Shown: positions 19,826 to 28,420, counted from the first letter of the stretch. The stretch: 64,000 nucleotides of DNA from Sedimentibacter sp. SX930 (GCA_002155105.1 MUZD01000005.1:124001-188000); one strand, 5' to 3'. The notes: a model not told the origin generated them from the letters alone. Translations and numbers: made by a program.

Positions 19826-20117
19826 TTATATAAGCGGAAAAGAATTTGAAATGTTGGGACTGGTTAAGGGGAGTACGATTCAGTCCAAAAACTTAGGGGG
19901 CGATATTTCACAAGGGCTTAAAACGCTGATTGGCGGAGAGCTTAAAGCCTATAATGAAATGATGAATGAGGCCAGGGCCATAGCAACAAAGCGGATGGTT
20001 GACGAAGCGACCACACTAGGAGCGGATGCAGTGGTAAACATTCGGTATGCTTCCTCTGCAATCATGCAAGGCGCAGCTGAAGTGATCGCATATGGAACCG
20101 CGGTTAAATTTAAATAA
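19806..20117 (+). CDS. YbjQ/UPF0145 family protein
   Basis: 103 residues from ATG 19806 (AAGGAGG 9 bases upstream; ATGs at 19797 and 19800 sit too close to it). It has the family pattern: start MILVNTDYISGKEFE, central LVKGSTIQSKNLGGDI, late GADAVVNIRYASSAI and a C-terminal AYGTAVKF. Small homo-oligomeric proteins sometimes called heavy-metal-binding domain proteins; physiological role unknown. Coupled to the preceding membrane protein and ended by a strong terminator. Confidence 0.88.
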   Translation: MILVNTDYISGKEFEMLGLVKGSTIQSKNLGGDISQGLKTLIGGELKAYNEMMNEARAIATKRMVDEATTLGADAVVNIRYASSAIMQGAAEVIAYGTAVKFK

Positions 20118-20190
20118 AACAGCATAGGAACGTATATTTTTGGTAATCATGCCGAAGGAGTTATCAGCTTTCTCTACAGGTTACTTTCAG

Positions 20191-20226
20191 GAACGCAAAT
20201 GACAGCTTTCATTTGCGTTCTTTTTG
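20191..20226 (+). terminator. Rho-independent terminator after the YbjQ gene
   Basis: GAACGCAAATGA / TCATTTGCGTTC, perfect 12-bp stem, 6-base loop, then TTTTT. Confidence 0.92.
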
Positions 20227-20232
20227 ATACGT

Positions 20233-20394
20233 TTGACAAATTTCGTGTCGAACGCCATCAAATTTACCGACCCCGGCTGCGGCCCCGACATGGCATTGGT
20301 GCTGCGGGTCGTGAATCTGCTGAAAGTCGTCATCACCGTAGAGAGCACCCTTGGCAAAGGCACGAAGATGACGGTGGAGTTGCCGAGAGGATAG
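20233..20394 (+). pseudogene. Histidine kinase ATPase-domain relic
   Basis: A 54-codon open stretch without a start codon. It reads LTNFVSNAIKFTD (N-box), runs straight into a G-box-like ALVLRVVNLL and ends STLGKGTKMTVELPRG plus a stop, the normal C-terminus of a sensor kinase HATPase_c domain. The region between N-box and G2 box is shortened, so an internal deletion plus loss of the 5' part is inferred. It sits between two terminators with no intact response regulator nearby. Confidence 0.75.
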
Positions 20395-20419
20395 AAGCAT
20401 CAGAACTTTCATAAGAACA

Positions 20420-20460
20420 CAAAGAAGCGGCCGTCCCATTGAGGGGAGACCGCTTCTTTG
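20420..20460. terminator. Terminator hairpin downstream of the kinase relic
   Basis: CAAAGAAGCGG / CCGCTTCTTTG with further inner pairing (GTCCC/GGGGA). Probably the former terminator of the kinase gene. Between here and 20574 there is only one isolated GCAAAAATGTAAAG motif. Confidence 0.7.
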
Positions 20461-20574
20461 GATTGAGCGCTGCAAAAATGTAAAGCAGAAATCCCGAAAT
20501 CCGTTCGCCGGAGGAGAACAGTGCAGATTTCGATTCCTATTTTTGCAACATGCTTTCAGCTTTTGGATCAGCCC

Positions 20575-21369
20575 TCATACCTTGAACAGAACGGCATATC
20601 TCCGCACCAAGTACTCGATACCCAGCAGCATCGAATACGTGCCCGTTTCAGTACTGTTTTTATTGGACAGGAAGATGACGTCGTCGAACATGTATGTTTC
20701 CTGTAGGCCGGCATTCTGGGTGATCAAAATATTTCTGCATTCGGAATCCGCAATCATTTTTGCTGTTGCAGGATATTGGTGAAGAAAATTTCCGTATGTA
20801 GAAATAGTTATGGACAAATCAGACTTAGTAAGGTTCTGTGCGTGGTTCAGCTGCTGGTCCTGATTAAATCCAGCATAAACAATTTTTTTATAGTTCGCCA
20901 AATTTGATTGTAAGATTTCTGCTAGCATCAAGGAAGTTGAAGTTCCAAAAATGAATACTCTTTTCGTTTGGTGAAGTTCGGCCAAGAACGCGTCAATTTT
21001 GTTGAAATCCAGACTGGAGGCAGCGTGCAGCAGATTTTCTGAAATTTGTTGACAATAGCTTTCCAGAAATTGCTGTGGCCGGTCCTTCAGCAGCGCCAAA
21101 GACGGCTTATTCATGTGAAAGAGATGCAGATCGCTTTGATCACCAAGTTTTTTTGCTTCTTTTTTGAGATCAATGTAGCTTCGGAAGCCCAGTAATTTGC
21201 TGAAACGACTGACAGTCGGTTCGGAAACGTGACAGCTTTCAGCCAGTTCCTGTATTGGAATAGCGGATAATTGGTTTCCATGTCTTAAAACAGCATTTGC
21301 CAACAACCAATTTGTAGTCCCGACTTCAGAGTCTCTTAAAATTTCAAACAACTTATCCTGTAATTCCAC
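20575..21369 (-). CDS. RpiR/MurR-family transcriptional regulator
   Basis: About 264 residues from GTG 21369, chosen because GAGGGG lies 7 bases upstream; longer frames to 21441 would run through the operator. An N-terminal RpiR helix-turn-helix (about 1-75: LAESCHVSEPTVSRFSKLLG) and a C-terminal SIS phosphosugar-binding domain (about 110-240, IFGTSTSLMLAEIL) are present. Divergent from the EIIC gene at 21517, so it likely controls that operon in response to a phosphorylated sugar, and itself through the operator at 21392-21435. Confidence 0.9.
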   Translation of the reverse strand: MELQDKLFEILRDSEVGTTNWLLANAVLRHGNQLSAIPIQELAESCHVSEPTVSRFSKLLGFRSYIDLKKEAKKLGDQSDLHLFHMNKPSLALLKDRPQQFLESYCQQISENLLHAASSLDFNKIDAFLAELHQTKRVFIFGTSTSLMLAEILQSNLANYKKIVYAGFNQDQQLNHAQNLTKSDLSITISTYGNFLHQYPATAKMIADSECRNILITQNAGLQETYMFDDVIFLSNKNSTETGTYSMLLGIEYLVRRYAVLFKV

Positions 21370-21391
21370 AACTTTTCCCCTCACTGACACT

Positions 21392-21435
21392 AAAACTTTC
21401 ATAGATGTGAAAGTTTTTCTCTTTTTTGAAAGTTT
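21392..21435. promoter_or_regulatory. Probable RpiR operator, three GAAAG half-sites
   Basis: AAAACTTTCA (21392-21401), 6-base spacer, TGAAAGTTTT (21408-21417) form a perfect palindrome. A third TGAAAGTTT lies at 21427-21435. Placed just upstream of the regulator start and in front of the divergent EIIC gene. A TATACT -10 for EIIC is near 21475. Confidence 0.65.
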
Positions 21436-21516
21436 GATCACGGCATGATGAGCATATTTTCATTGAATTTCATTATACTATAGCTGTAATCAAAAAAGAA
21501 TGAATGAGGTGTAGAT

Positions 21517-22815
21517 ATGAGTAAAATAGAAAACGTTATCAACAAAATGTTGCCGGCCATGAACAAGATTTCCGGCAATAAATATTTGCAGGCCATTTCC
21601 AAGGCCATGATGGCCACGTTGAGTATTACCGTGGTGGGTTCGATTGCCGTATTGCTGATCGTCTTCCCTGTCGAGGCCGTAAAGAATTTTGTCATGACTA
21701 GCGGATTGATAGAGCCACTATTTACAGTGAATCAATTCACTATCGGGAGTTTGGCGTTATACGTAGCCTTCCTGACCGCCAAAAATTTGATGCAGGAATT
21801 TTATCCGAACGAAGACGGCTCACGTGCGGGTATCATCAGTTTAGCCTGTTTCCTAATATTGACACCCATCGCCAACAATAACGGCGTTAGTTCTTTGCCG
21901 TTTGATTGGTTAGGAGCTACGGGTGTTTTCACTGCAATGTTTACGGGCTTAATTGTCGCGAGAATATTTGTCTTCGCAATTGAAAAAGGGTTTACGATTA
22001 AACTGCCGGAAACAGTCCCTCCCATGGTTCGACAAAATTTCGACTCCTTGCTTCCTGGTATAGTTTTGATTACTGCTTTTATGCTTCTGAAATTTATTTT
22101 TAGTTTTACAGACTACGGCAGTGTGCATCAAGCCATCTATTCCCTCATTCAGGCTCCGCTAAAAGGACTCGGTGGTAATATTTGGTCAATCATCATTATA
22201 GCCACATTGGGTCAGCTGCTTTGGTTCTTTGGATTACATGGCACGAATTTAACTTTGCCGATTGTTCAACCATTGTGGATGGCGATGGATGTGGAAAACT
22301 TGCAGGCTGCTGCCGCAGGTCTGCCACTGCCGAATGAAGTTGGTTACGCCTTTTTTGTGACCTATACCTATTGTGCCACTGCGGTAGGGTTTACCGTTAT
22401 GATGTTGTTTGCAAGGAGCGAGCGCTTTAAGGCTATTGGAAAGGTTACCTTTCCTGCCGCTATTTTTGGAATCTCAGAACCGCTCGTATTCGGGACGCCA
22501 TTGGTTTTGAACTTTACTTTCGCTATTCCATTCATTTTTGCAAATGCAGTCGTGCTTCTGATCAGTTACATTTTCACAAATTTAGGTCTGATACCGGCTC
22601 TGATCGGTGCAACACCTATCTTCGGCTTGCCACTAGGATTCCATGCGGCGATCCAAGGAAGTTGGAAGATCATTGTGATGCAGTTACTGACGCAATTGAT
22701 TGGTGCAGCCATCTGGTTCCCGTTCTTCAAAAAAGCGGATAACGACGAGTATAAACTAGAGCAAATTGCTAACGAAGAGGGGAATCAGTTATATGATGAA
22801 CAAGCCGCACTTTAA
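21517..22815 (+). CDS. PTS EIIC, lactose/cellobiose family
   Basis: 432-residue multi-spanning permease of the CelB/LacE type: N-terminal NKMLPAMNKISGNKYLQAI, then about eight to ten hydrophobic segments, and the conserved GISEPLVFGTPL and NEVGYAFF regions. It would translocate a beta-glucoside or beta-galactoside. No EIIA or EIIB gene is adjacent, so phosphoryl transfer must come from proteins encoded elsewhere. GAGGTG lies 9 bases before ATG 21517. It overlaps the next gene by 23 bases. Divergent RpiR-type regulator upstream. Confidence 0.92.
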   Translation: MSKIENVINKMLPAMNKISGNKYLQAISKAMMATLSITVVGSIAVLLIVFPVEAVKNFVMTSGLIEPLFTVNQFTIGSLALYVAFLTAKNLMQEFYPNEDGSRAGIISLACFLILTPIANNNGVSSLPFDWLGATGVFTAMFTGLIVARIFVFAIEKGFTIKLPETVPPMVRQNFDSLLPGIVLITAFMLLKFIFSFTDYGSVHQAIYSLIQAPLKGLGGNIWSIIIIATLGQLLWFFGLHGTNLTLPIVQPLWMAMDVENLQAAAAGLPLPNEVGYAFFVTYTYCATAVGFTVMMLFARSERFKAIGKVTFPAAIFGISEPLVFGTPLVLNFTFAIPFIFANAVVLLISYIFTNLGLIPALIGATPIFGLPLGFHAAIQGSWKIIVMQLLTQLIGAAIWFPFFKKADNDEYKLEQIANEEGNQLYDEQAAL

Positions 22816-24325
22816 GAAAATAAACGATATACCGACTTTGATTGTAAATGATAAACCGTTTCTTGCACTTGCTGGAGAATTGCACAATTCCAGTGCGAGT
22901 AGCGACCGGTACATGTCTGCCAATGTTTGGGAAAATATCAATCGGATGAATGTGAATACGGTCGTTGCACCGGTTTATTGGGAGATGATAGAGGAGCATG
23001 AAGGTGAATTTGATTTTTCCAGTGTTAGATCGCTTATTGAACAAGCGAGGCAGAATAACAAAAAATTGATCCTCCTGTGGTTTGGCCTTTGGAAAAATGG
23101 CCTCTCCACCTACATCCCCAAATGGATGAAAAAAGACCAGGAGCGGTACCCTTTTGTAAGGAAATCTAATGGAGAAAAGTTATATTCTGTTACCCCGTTA
23201 TGCGACGAAGCGATTGTACAAGACTCAGCTGCTTTCAGACAATTGATGCGCTTTTTGAAAGCATTCGATCAAGAAGATCAGACTGTCATTATGGTGCAAA
23301 TCGAGAATGAAGTTGGGACATTGGGGACCGATTTCGACTACTCGGAGGAGGCCCTTCAAAAGGTGTCGGAACAAGTTCCTGAAGTGGTGGAACGATTCGC
23401 ATCCAAAAAAGGAAACTGGCTGGAGTGCTTCGGAAAAGATGCAAAAGAGTATTTTATGGCCTATCATTATGCGACAGCTGTGGATTCTATTGCCTCTATC
23501 GGTAAAGAAGAGTATGCTCTTCCGTTTTTTGTGAACGCTTGGTTGGAGAAATATCCAGCTAGACCCGGTGACTACCCGACGGGAGGGCCGACTGCCAGAA
23601 TGGCGCCATTCTGGGAAAAAGTGACCACAAACATTGAGGCATTTGCACCAGATATTTACGTGCCGAATTTCAGTGAGGTATGTGAACAATTTTTAAGTTT
23701 CCAAGATAACTTGTTGATACCGGAAACACGTCAGGACATTCAGACAGTTGCAAATCTATTCTACGGAATCGCGAAATACAACATCAATTGCTATTCACCG
23801 TTCGGAATCGAAGACTTCTTCAAGGAAGAGTCAAAGCAGGATCAGAATGTTTTGGTGACGTTGGCCATCGATGCAAGTGCCTTCCGCTATGCGGGCACAG
23901 GCATCCCTTTATCAAAGGCTTATGAAATCCTGAGCGGAATGAGCCCGTTGATTTTAAAATATCGAGGAACCGATAAAATGTTCCCGTTCATGAAGGAAAA
24001 AGAATCCGACAGAGGGATGCTGTACGGACTGGAAAATTGTGAAGCAAAAATTACCTATCAGAATTTTCAAGACGGCAAGATCAAATCGTCCGGTTTCCTG
24101 ATCGAAACGGGAAACAACGAGCTTTATTTTGTGGGCGTGAATGCAAGCCTAACTTTGAAAGCCGGATACGGTGAAAATTACCAAGTCGGCGTCCTGAGTT
24201 TGGAAGAAGGGTCCTTTGTTGATGGCATCTGGCAACGCGGAAGGATCCTGAACGGGGACGAACGATATTATATCAGCGTAGACAATGAGCCGAAAGTGTA
24301 CCGAATAGAGTATCACCAGTACTGA
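22793..24325 (+). CDS. GH35-like beta-galactosidase (DUF5597 type)
   Basis: About 510 residues from ATG 22793 or 22796 (GAGGGG upstream). The barrel start reads KPFLALAGELHNSSASS, followed by NTVVAPVYWEMIE and LLWFGLWKNG. MVQIENEVGTLG near residue 170 carries the likely acid/base Glu. A C-terminal beta-rich domain follows residue 380. The sequence resembles the GH35/GH42-clan proteins with a DUF5597 C-terminal domain. No signal peptide. Cotranscribed with the EIIC, suggesting hydrolysis of the imported disaccharide; whether the substrate is phosphorylated cannot be told. Confidence 0.8.
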   Translation: MMNKPHFKKINDIPTLIVNDKPFLALAGELHNSSASSDRYMSANVWENINRMNVNTVVAPVYWEMIEEHEGEFDFSSVRSLIEQARQNNKKLILLWFGLWKNGLSTYIPKWMKKDQERYPFVRKSNGEKLYSVTPLCDEAIVQDSAAFRQLMRFLKAFDQEDQTVIMVQIENEVGTLGTDFDYSEEALQKVSEQVPEVVERFASKKGNWLECFGKDAKEYFMAYHYATAVDSIASIGKEEYALPFFVNAWLEKYPARPGDYPTGGPTARMAPFWEKVTTNIEAFAPDIYVPNFSEVCEQFLSFQDNLLIPETRQDIQTVANLFYGIAKYNINCYSPFGIEDFFKEESKQDQNVLVTLAIDASAFRYAGTGIPLSKAYEILSGMSPLILKYRGTDKMFPFMKEKESDRGMLYGLENCEAKITYQNFQDGKIKSSGFLIETGNNELYFVGVNASLTLKAGYGENYQVGVLSLEEGSFVDGIWQRGRILNGDERYYISVDNEPKVYRIEYHQY

Positions 24326-24368
24326 TGAACATAGCTTCCGCTTGATACGTATTTTTAAGAATGGCAGG

Positions 24369-24415
24369 AAAAAAGGCAGGAACTGTCCCGATTACGGGAA
24401 GTTCCTGCCTTTTTG
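24369..24415. terminator. Bidirectional terminator
   Basis: AAAAAGGCAGGAACT..CCC and GGG..AGTTCCTGCCTTTTT form a long stem with a 6-base loop between the converging glycosidase and MFS genes. Confidence 0.93.
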
Positions 24416-24459
24416 AGCATGATTTTGCTTTTGTCTGTGTGATTGTTTTCAAGTCAAGC

Positions 24460-25611
24460 TCAGCCAAATTTCTTCATTGAAACCGCCTGGATCAGCACGA
24501 GCGCCAGACTGGTCAGGAGGGCAATAAAGGCAATGCTTTGGATACCGCTGAGGTTGATGACGACGGCAGCCAAACTGGCGCCGAACGCACCGCCCAATTG
24601 GATCAAGGAACCGTTGATGCTGAGCATGAAGCTGGATTTGTTATCGGTCACTTGGGCGATGCCAGTGTTGAGCTGTAGGCCGGTGAACCAGGCACTCATC
24701 AGCCATATGATAATGAAGAGCACGCTTAACCACTTCGACGGTTGGAAAACAAGGATCAATAGCATCGCTGCCGTTTGGAGCACCGCCCCGAGCATCATTG
24801 ACTTGGCGTATCCGATGGCATCCGATACATGGCCGCCGAGCAGGTTGCCCGTGAAACTGGCAAGGCCAAGCGCAACCAGTATCAGGCTCATCAGCGGCTC
24901 GATGGAAGGGAAAAGCAACAGCAAGTACGGTGTCGCATAGGTGTAGAAGGCGTTGTATCCCATGAACATCATCAACGTATAGGCAAGCAGCAGCAACGTT
25001 TTCCCGTCCTTAAAGAACTGCAGCTCGTTTTTCAGATCCAGTTTTGTGGCCTCGTGATCCGCTTTCGGCAAATATTTCATGAAATAAGCGAGGGACAACA
25101 GCATCATGGCATTCAATATCCAAAAAATGCTGCGCCAATCCAGGATGGAGGATAAGGCGCGCGTCAACGGGATGCCGATAACGAGCGCCAAGGAACTACC
25201 CATGATGTAGAAAGCCAAGGAACGCCCTTGCCTATCTTTAGGAGATAGCGCCAAGATCGTCGAAATGGCCAACACGCCATAGCTGTTGGCGGATATCCCC
25301 ATCAGCAGCCGGACAATGAGCAGCTGCACAAAATTTTGGGCATAGATAAGCGCGAAGGTCGTCAAAATCGTCGCAAACAGCATCAGCTTCAGCATCCTGC
25401 TGCGTTCGACCTTCCGGAACAGGATCAAAGTGATTGGCACTCCGAACGCGGCCCCATAGGAGTACATCGTGTTCAGCAACCCGGACTCGGCCACCGAGAT
25501 GCCCAAAGAAACGGCCACCTTGTCCAAGATGCCGCTGAAGACAAAAGCCGTCATGGCAAGGACAAAGCTCATCAAACTGAACACCAGTAATATCATGTTT
25601 GGTTTTTTCAT
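24460..25611 (-). CDS. MFS transporter (AraJ/drug-efflux-like)
   Basis: 383 residues with twelve predicted membrane segments. The N-terminal half has the MFS loop pattern (LFRKVERSRMLKL after helix 2, LLMGISANSYG in helix 4) and a central charged loop at about 180-200. The family includes sugar and drug exporters; the substrate cannot be read from sequence. A decayed copy of the same gene lies at 39195-39500, also on the minus strand. The closing terminator is at 24369-24415. Confidence 0.88.
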   Translation of the reverse strand: MKKPNMILLVFSLMSFVLAMTAFVFSGILDKVAVSLGISVAESGLLNTMYSYGAAFGVPITLILFRKVERSRMLKLMLFATILTTFALIYAQNFVQLLIVRLLMGISANSYGVLAISTILALSPKDRQGRSLAFYIMGSSLALVIGIPLTRALSSILDWRSIFWILNAMMLLSLAYFMKYLPKADHEATKLDLKNELQFFKDGKTLLLLAYTLMMFMGYNAFYTYATPYLLLLFPSIEPLMSLILVALGLASFTGNLLGGHVSDAIGYAKSMMLGAVLQTAAMLLILVFQPSKWLSVLFIIIWLMSAWFTGLQLNTGIAQVTDNKSSFMLSINGSLIQLGGAFGASLAAVVINLSGIQSIAFIALLTSLALVLIQAVSMKKFG

Positions 25612-25796
25612 TTTATTCTCCTTTAAAATAAGTGGTTATTGATTGCGGTTACATCTGTCGGCAAGTAAGTTCTTAATCAACCTACCGTCTTCGGAAACTT
25701 CCGAACATAAGCAATTATACAGGCTAACCTTCACTCTAAGTCAAGCTTTTACGTGAAAATCTCTGTCATTGTCTTAGGCGGATAGAGGATGCTGGT

Positions 25797-25902
25797 ACAA
25801 AAACGTAAAGTAGGGACCGACAAATTCGTAAAGTTGAGAGAGGAAAAAATGTAAAATTGAAACGGAAAATTTGTAAAATTGGATTTGCAAAAATGTAAAG
25901 TG
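25797..25902 (+). repeat. Five direct repeats with 22-23 bp period
   Basis: A GTAAAA/GTAAAG core recurs at 25805, 25828, 25851, 25873 and 25895, each preceded by an A-rich CAAAAA- or GGAAAA-like segment. The pitch is two helical turns (23, 23, 22, 22). Such arrays are typical transposase-binding ends of IS21- or Tn7-like elements; no transposase remains nearby. The rest of 25612-26166 shows no gene; a terminator is at 26068. Confidence 0.65.
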
Positions 25903-26067
25903 AGTGATTCGCATGTATGAAAAACAGAGACTTGTTAACATCTGGCGAAGACCGTCTTCAGCTTGGATAAAAAGGCTACCCGATTGAGGAAAGAAACATT
26001 TTCGAAGAATATATTCGGATTTCTGAAGTGCTCAGTGAATCAAACACGCATTGCTTATAGTGAAACA

Positions 26068-26114
26068 GGAATCAAAAAAGGCACGGATTCGTGTCTTTTT
26101 GATTCCTCTTTTTG
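26068..26114. terminator. Terminator between repeat array and aldo/keto reductase
   Basis: AGGAATCAAAAA..GCACG pairs with CGTG..TTTTTGATTCCT, followed by CTTTTT. It may terminate the aldo/keto reductase on - or a lost gene on +. Confidence 0.75.
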
Positions 26115-26166
26115 CAATGTAACGTTCATACATCTTTGTGTTCATCGTTCTGTTTGTCGCCGCCGC

Positions 26167-27021
26167 TTAGGCTTGCTTATCGTAGTTCATGCGTGCCAGC
26201 AAAAACAGACGGTGCATCCATTTTGGCATATTGAAGAAACGTTTACCTTTGTCAATTTGGGAGATTTGCTCCAAGTCAGCCTCTGTCAGTTCAACATCAA
26301 AAATATCCAGATTACTGTCTATGTGAGCCGGATTTTTCGAACCTGGAATGACAATATTTCCTGTCTGGACATGCCAATGCAGGATGATTTGCACAACGGA
26401 TTTATTGTATTTACTTGCCAATTCTGTAAAGATTGGTTCGGCAAGCAAGTCTTTGTCAGCTGAACCAAGTGGATACCAAGCTTCAAGCGCAATATTATCC
26501 TTAGCAAGTTTTGCTTTTAAATCTTTTTGTTGGAAATAAGGGTGGCATTCCACCTGCACTAAAGCAGGTTTGATGGTTCCTTCAGCCAGCACCTTATCCA
26601 ATTCAGCTCCTGTAAAGTTAGAAAGACCAATTGATTTAATCTTTCCCGTTTTTACTGCCTCTTCCATAGCTCTCCAAGCGCCTAGATAATCACCTACTGG
26701 TTGATGCAACAGCATGAGATCAAGGTAATCAACGCCTAAACGGTTCAGGGTGTCCTCAATTGCTTGCTTGGCTTTTTCATATTTATATTCTGTCGGCCAG
26801 ATTTTGGAGGTCAGGAAAATTTCACTTCGATTGATGCCTGATTTTTTGATAGCACGACCCACAGCTTTTTCATTCATGTAAATATTTGCCGTATCAATCA
26901 ATTGATACCCGTTTTTCAAGGCATGTTCCACGGAACATTCTGCATCTGTTGGACGGATCCGATACGTCCCTATCCCAAGGGTTGGAATAATCTCATTGTT
27001 ATTTAAAGTTGTATATCGCAT
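26167..27021 (-). CDS. Aldo/keto reductase
   Basis: 284 residues; NADPH-dependent carbonyl reductase of the AKR superfamily, similar to 2,5-diketogluconate or methylglyoxal reductases. The catalytic tetrad is visible: Asp in LIDTANIYMNE with its Tyr, Lys in FLTSKIWP and His in LLHQPVG. The C-terminal NADP-binding IVIPGSKNPAHI is present. ATG 27021 follows a GGAGG-type site. The gene is more AT-rich than the core genes, and together with the next gene it looks like a separately acquired pair. Substrate unknown. Confidence 0.92.
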   Translation of the reverse strand: MRYTTLNNNEIIPTLGIGTYRIRPTDAECSVEHALKNGYQLIDTANIYMNEKAVGRAIKKSGINRSEIFLTSKIWPTEYKYEKAKQAIEDTLNRLGVDYLDLMLLHQPVGDYLGAWRAMEEAVKTGKIKSIGLSNFTGAELDKVLAEGTIKPALVQVECHPYFQQKDLKAKLAKDNIALEAWYPLGSADKDLLAEPIFTELASKYNKSVVQIILHWHVQTGNIVIPGSKNPAHIDSNLDIFDVELTEADLEQISQIDKGKRFFNMPKWMHRLFLLARMNYDKQA

Positions 27022-27183
27022 TATTTCCTCCTTATTTAGTAAAATCGCTGCTATTTTTCAAAAAATAGTTGGAGCATATTGTAACTGTAATCTTGAAAGT
27101 GAAAATTGGTCTTTTGCGCATCTCCTCCACATAGTTTAACACTTTCGCAGTAACGAACAGCATCGTAAGCCTGTCCGAGTTCC

Positions 27184-27576
27184 TCACATTTTGTATGTAT
27201 CAAAATCAGTGGCTACTCGTGTATAGGTTTCGGCAGTTAATTTCCAGCCATCCTCAGTCTTTGTGAAGACTTCCGAGATGACAAAAGGATTTTGTACTTC
27301 ATTTCCCCCGATTACAGCGGTTAAGAGAAGTTTTTTGAAATTAATAGCAGTGCTGCCGTAATCCACAACGTATCCCTCTGCAATATCAACCGCTTTGAAG
27401 ATGAAGATTTTTTCGTTAAATACTTCAAGTTCCCCTGCCTTATCAAACGTGATTCCCATATGAACAAAGCGTGCGTTGTCAGCAATGAATCCTGCAACTG
27501 CGGTCATATCATTTGCTAGCTTTGCATCCCAAATTTGTGCGGAAATGCGTTGAATATCGTGTGTTGTCATAATCAT
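27184..27576 (-). CDS. NTF2-like / DUF4440 protein
   Basis: 130 residues. The pattern of an NTF2-like cone: helix IQRISAQIWDAKLANDM, then FIADNARFVHMGITFD, and three C-terminal strands ending DGWKLTAETYTRVA. Members include SnoaL-like and ketosteroid-isomerase-like proteins with varied or no enzymatic activity. Same strand as and upstream of the aldo/keto reductase, 162 bases apart. Function unknown. ATG 27576 or 27570 are equally possible. Confidence 0.75.
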   Translation of the reverse strand: MIMTTHDIQRISAQIWDAKLANDMTAVAGFIADNARFVHMGITFDKAGELEVFNEKIFIFKAVDIAEGYVVDYGSTAINFKKLLLTAVIGGNEVQNPFVISEVFTKTEDGWKLTAETYTRVATDFDTYKM

Positions 27577-27715
27577 TCTCCCCTATCATTAATAAGTGTA
27601 ATCAGGAATCAAGAGTTACATTCATTCTTGATTGTATTGATAAGCCTATTCTAAACTGTGGAGTCAGGACCATAGCAAGTGTTTCACTTATTCATATATT
27701 TCTTGCCTCGAGAGG

Positions 27716-28127
27716 GGGTTACACTTTCAATCTCTGTAACGTCTTTGTAAGTAGAGGCCAAGATAGCGATTCACCTTCATGGTGTCAGCGGTACGGTCGA
27801 AACAAATAAAAGGAAAGCAGGGAGAATGATGGACAAGACAACACAGGTGATTGATGTACTTTCGATGGGGTATGGAACTGTTCCGAGAAGTGTGATGAGT
27901 GACCGGAAGCTGACGGTCGAGGCGAAGGCGATCTATGCGTACTTTGCCGCATGCATCGGGGCCGGGGACACAAGCTTCCCCACGGTCGGCGAAATCAGCA
28001 AGGATCTGAATATGGGGAAAGATCGCTTCCAGAAGCACAAGAAAAAATTGATTGAGAAGGGGTATCTGACGATCCGAAAAGATACGGCGGCAAACGGGAG
28101 GTACAGCACGGATGTGTATGTGATTGA
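27716..28127 (+). repeat. HTH-minigene repeat, copy A (3'-truncated)
   Basis: About 412 bases shared with copies at 39546 and 47263. It starts at the common GGGTTACAC and includes the conserved leader TAGCGATTCACCTTCATGG and most of the minigene. Identity stops within the last codons (after GTGTATGTGATT), so the terminator present in the other two copies is missing. Confidence 0.9.
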
Positions 28128-28143
28128 AAATTGTCAGGAGTAA
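27826..28143 (+). CDS. Small helix-turn-helix protein, repeat copy A
   Basis: 105 residues. It has an N-terminal VLSMGYGTVPRSVM followed by a helical HTH_36-like domain (EAKAIYAYFAACIG, then FPTVGEISKDLNM as the recognition unit) and a wing-like LTIRKDTAANGRYSTD. Domains of this type occur in plasmid and phage replication or regulatory proteins. The C-terminus (ENCQE) differs from the VANG ending of the other two copies because the repeat is truncated here. The frame is intact and AGCAGGGAG gives a ribosome site. Lies directly upstream of the muconate-like operon. DNA binding is inferred only. Confidence 0.75.
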   Translation: MMDKTTQVIDVLSMGYGTVPRSVMSDRKLTVEAKAIYAYFAACIGAGDTSFPTVGEISKDLNMGKDRFQKHKKKLIEKGYLTIRKDTAANGRYSTDVYVIENCQE

Positions 28144-28236
28144 TATTAACTGGACGAAATCAATTTCCTGAAGTGAAAGCAGGCGATGACATCAAATCCG
28201 TTAAGATTAAAATATCCTCATTATTCCGGAATTATT

Positions 28237-28266
28237 TTGCAAACGCTTACCCCGGTGTGTTAAGAT
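28237..28266 (+). promoter_or_regulatory. cre site overlapping a candidate promoter
   Basis: TTGCAAACGCTTACC (28237-28251) fits the CcpA cre consensus except the last base. TTGCAA (28238-28243) can serve as -35, with TAAGAT (28261-28266) as -10 at 17 bases spacing. Transcription would start near 28273, 150 bases before the hydrolase gene, and CcpA would block it directly. Confidence 0.6.
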
Positions 28267-28331
28267 AATAAAAACGAATACGAGCCCGTCCCTAAAGAAT
28301 AAAACTAAACATTTTCATTCGACTTAGCGGA

Positions 28332-28398
28332 CACAAAGGCCTTCAGCGCATCCAACAAACATGATTGTTGGATGCGTTGGGGGCCTTTTGTGCTTTTT
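28332..28398 (+). terminator. Strong hairpin terminator inside the operon leader
   Basis: An outer stem CACAAAGGCC / GGCCTTTTGTG and a perfect inner 12-bp stem CGCATCCAACAA / TTGTTGGATGCG with 6-base loop, then CTTTTTTAT. It ends about 20 bases before the hydrolase start, downstream of the cre/promoter, so it could act as an attenuator. Confidence 0.8.
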
Positions 28399-28420
28399 TA
28401 TTCAATGAAGGAGCGCGAAT

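Noticed and set aside
25963-26463. 166-codon + strand open frame
   Set aside because: It runs antisense to the aldo/keto reductase, its sequence has no family pattern, and it has no ribosome site.
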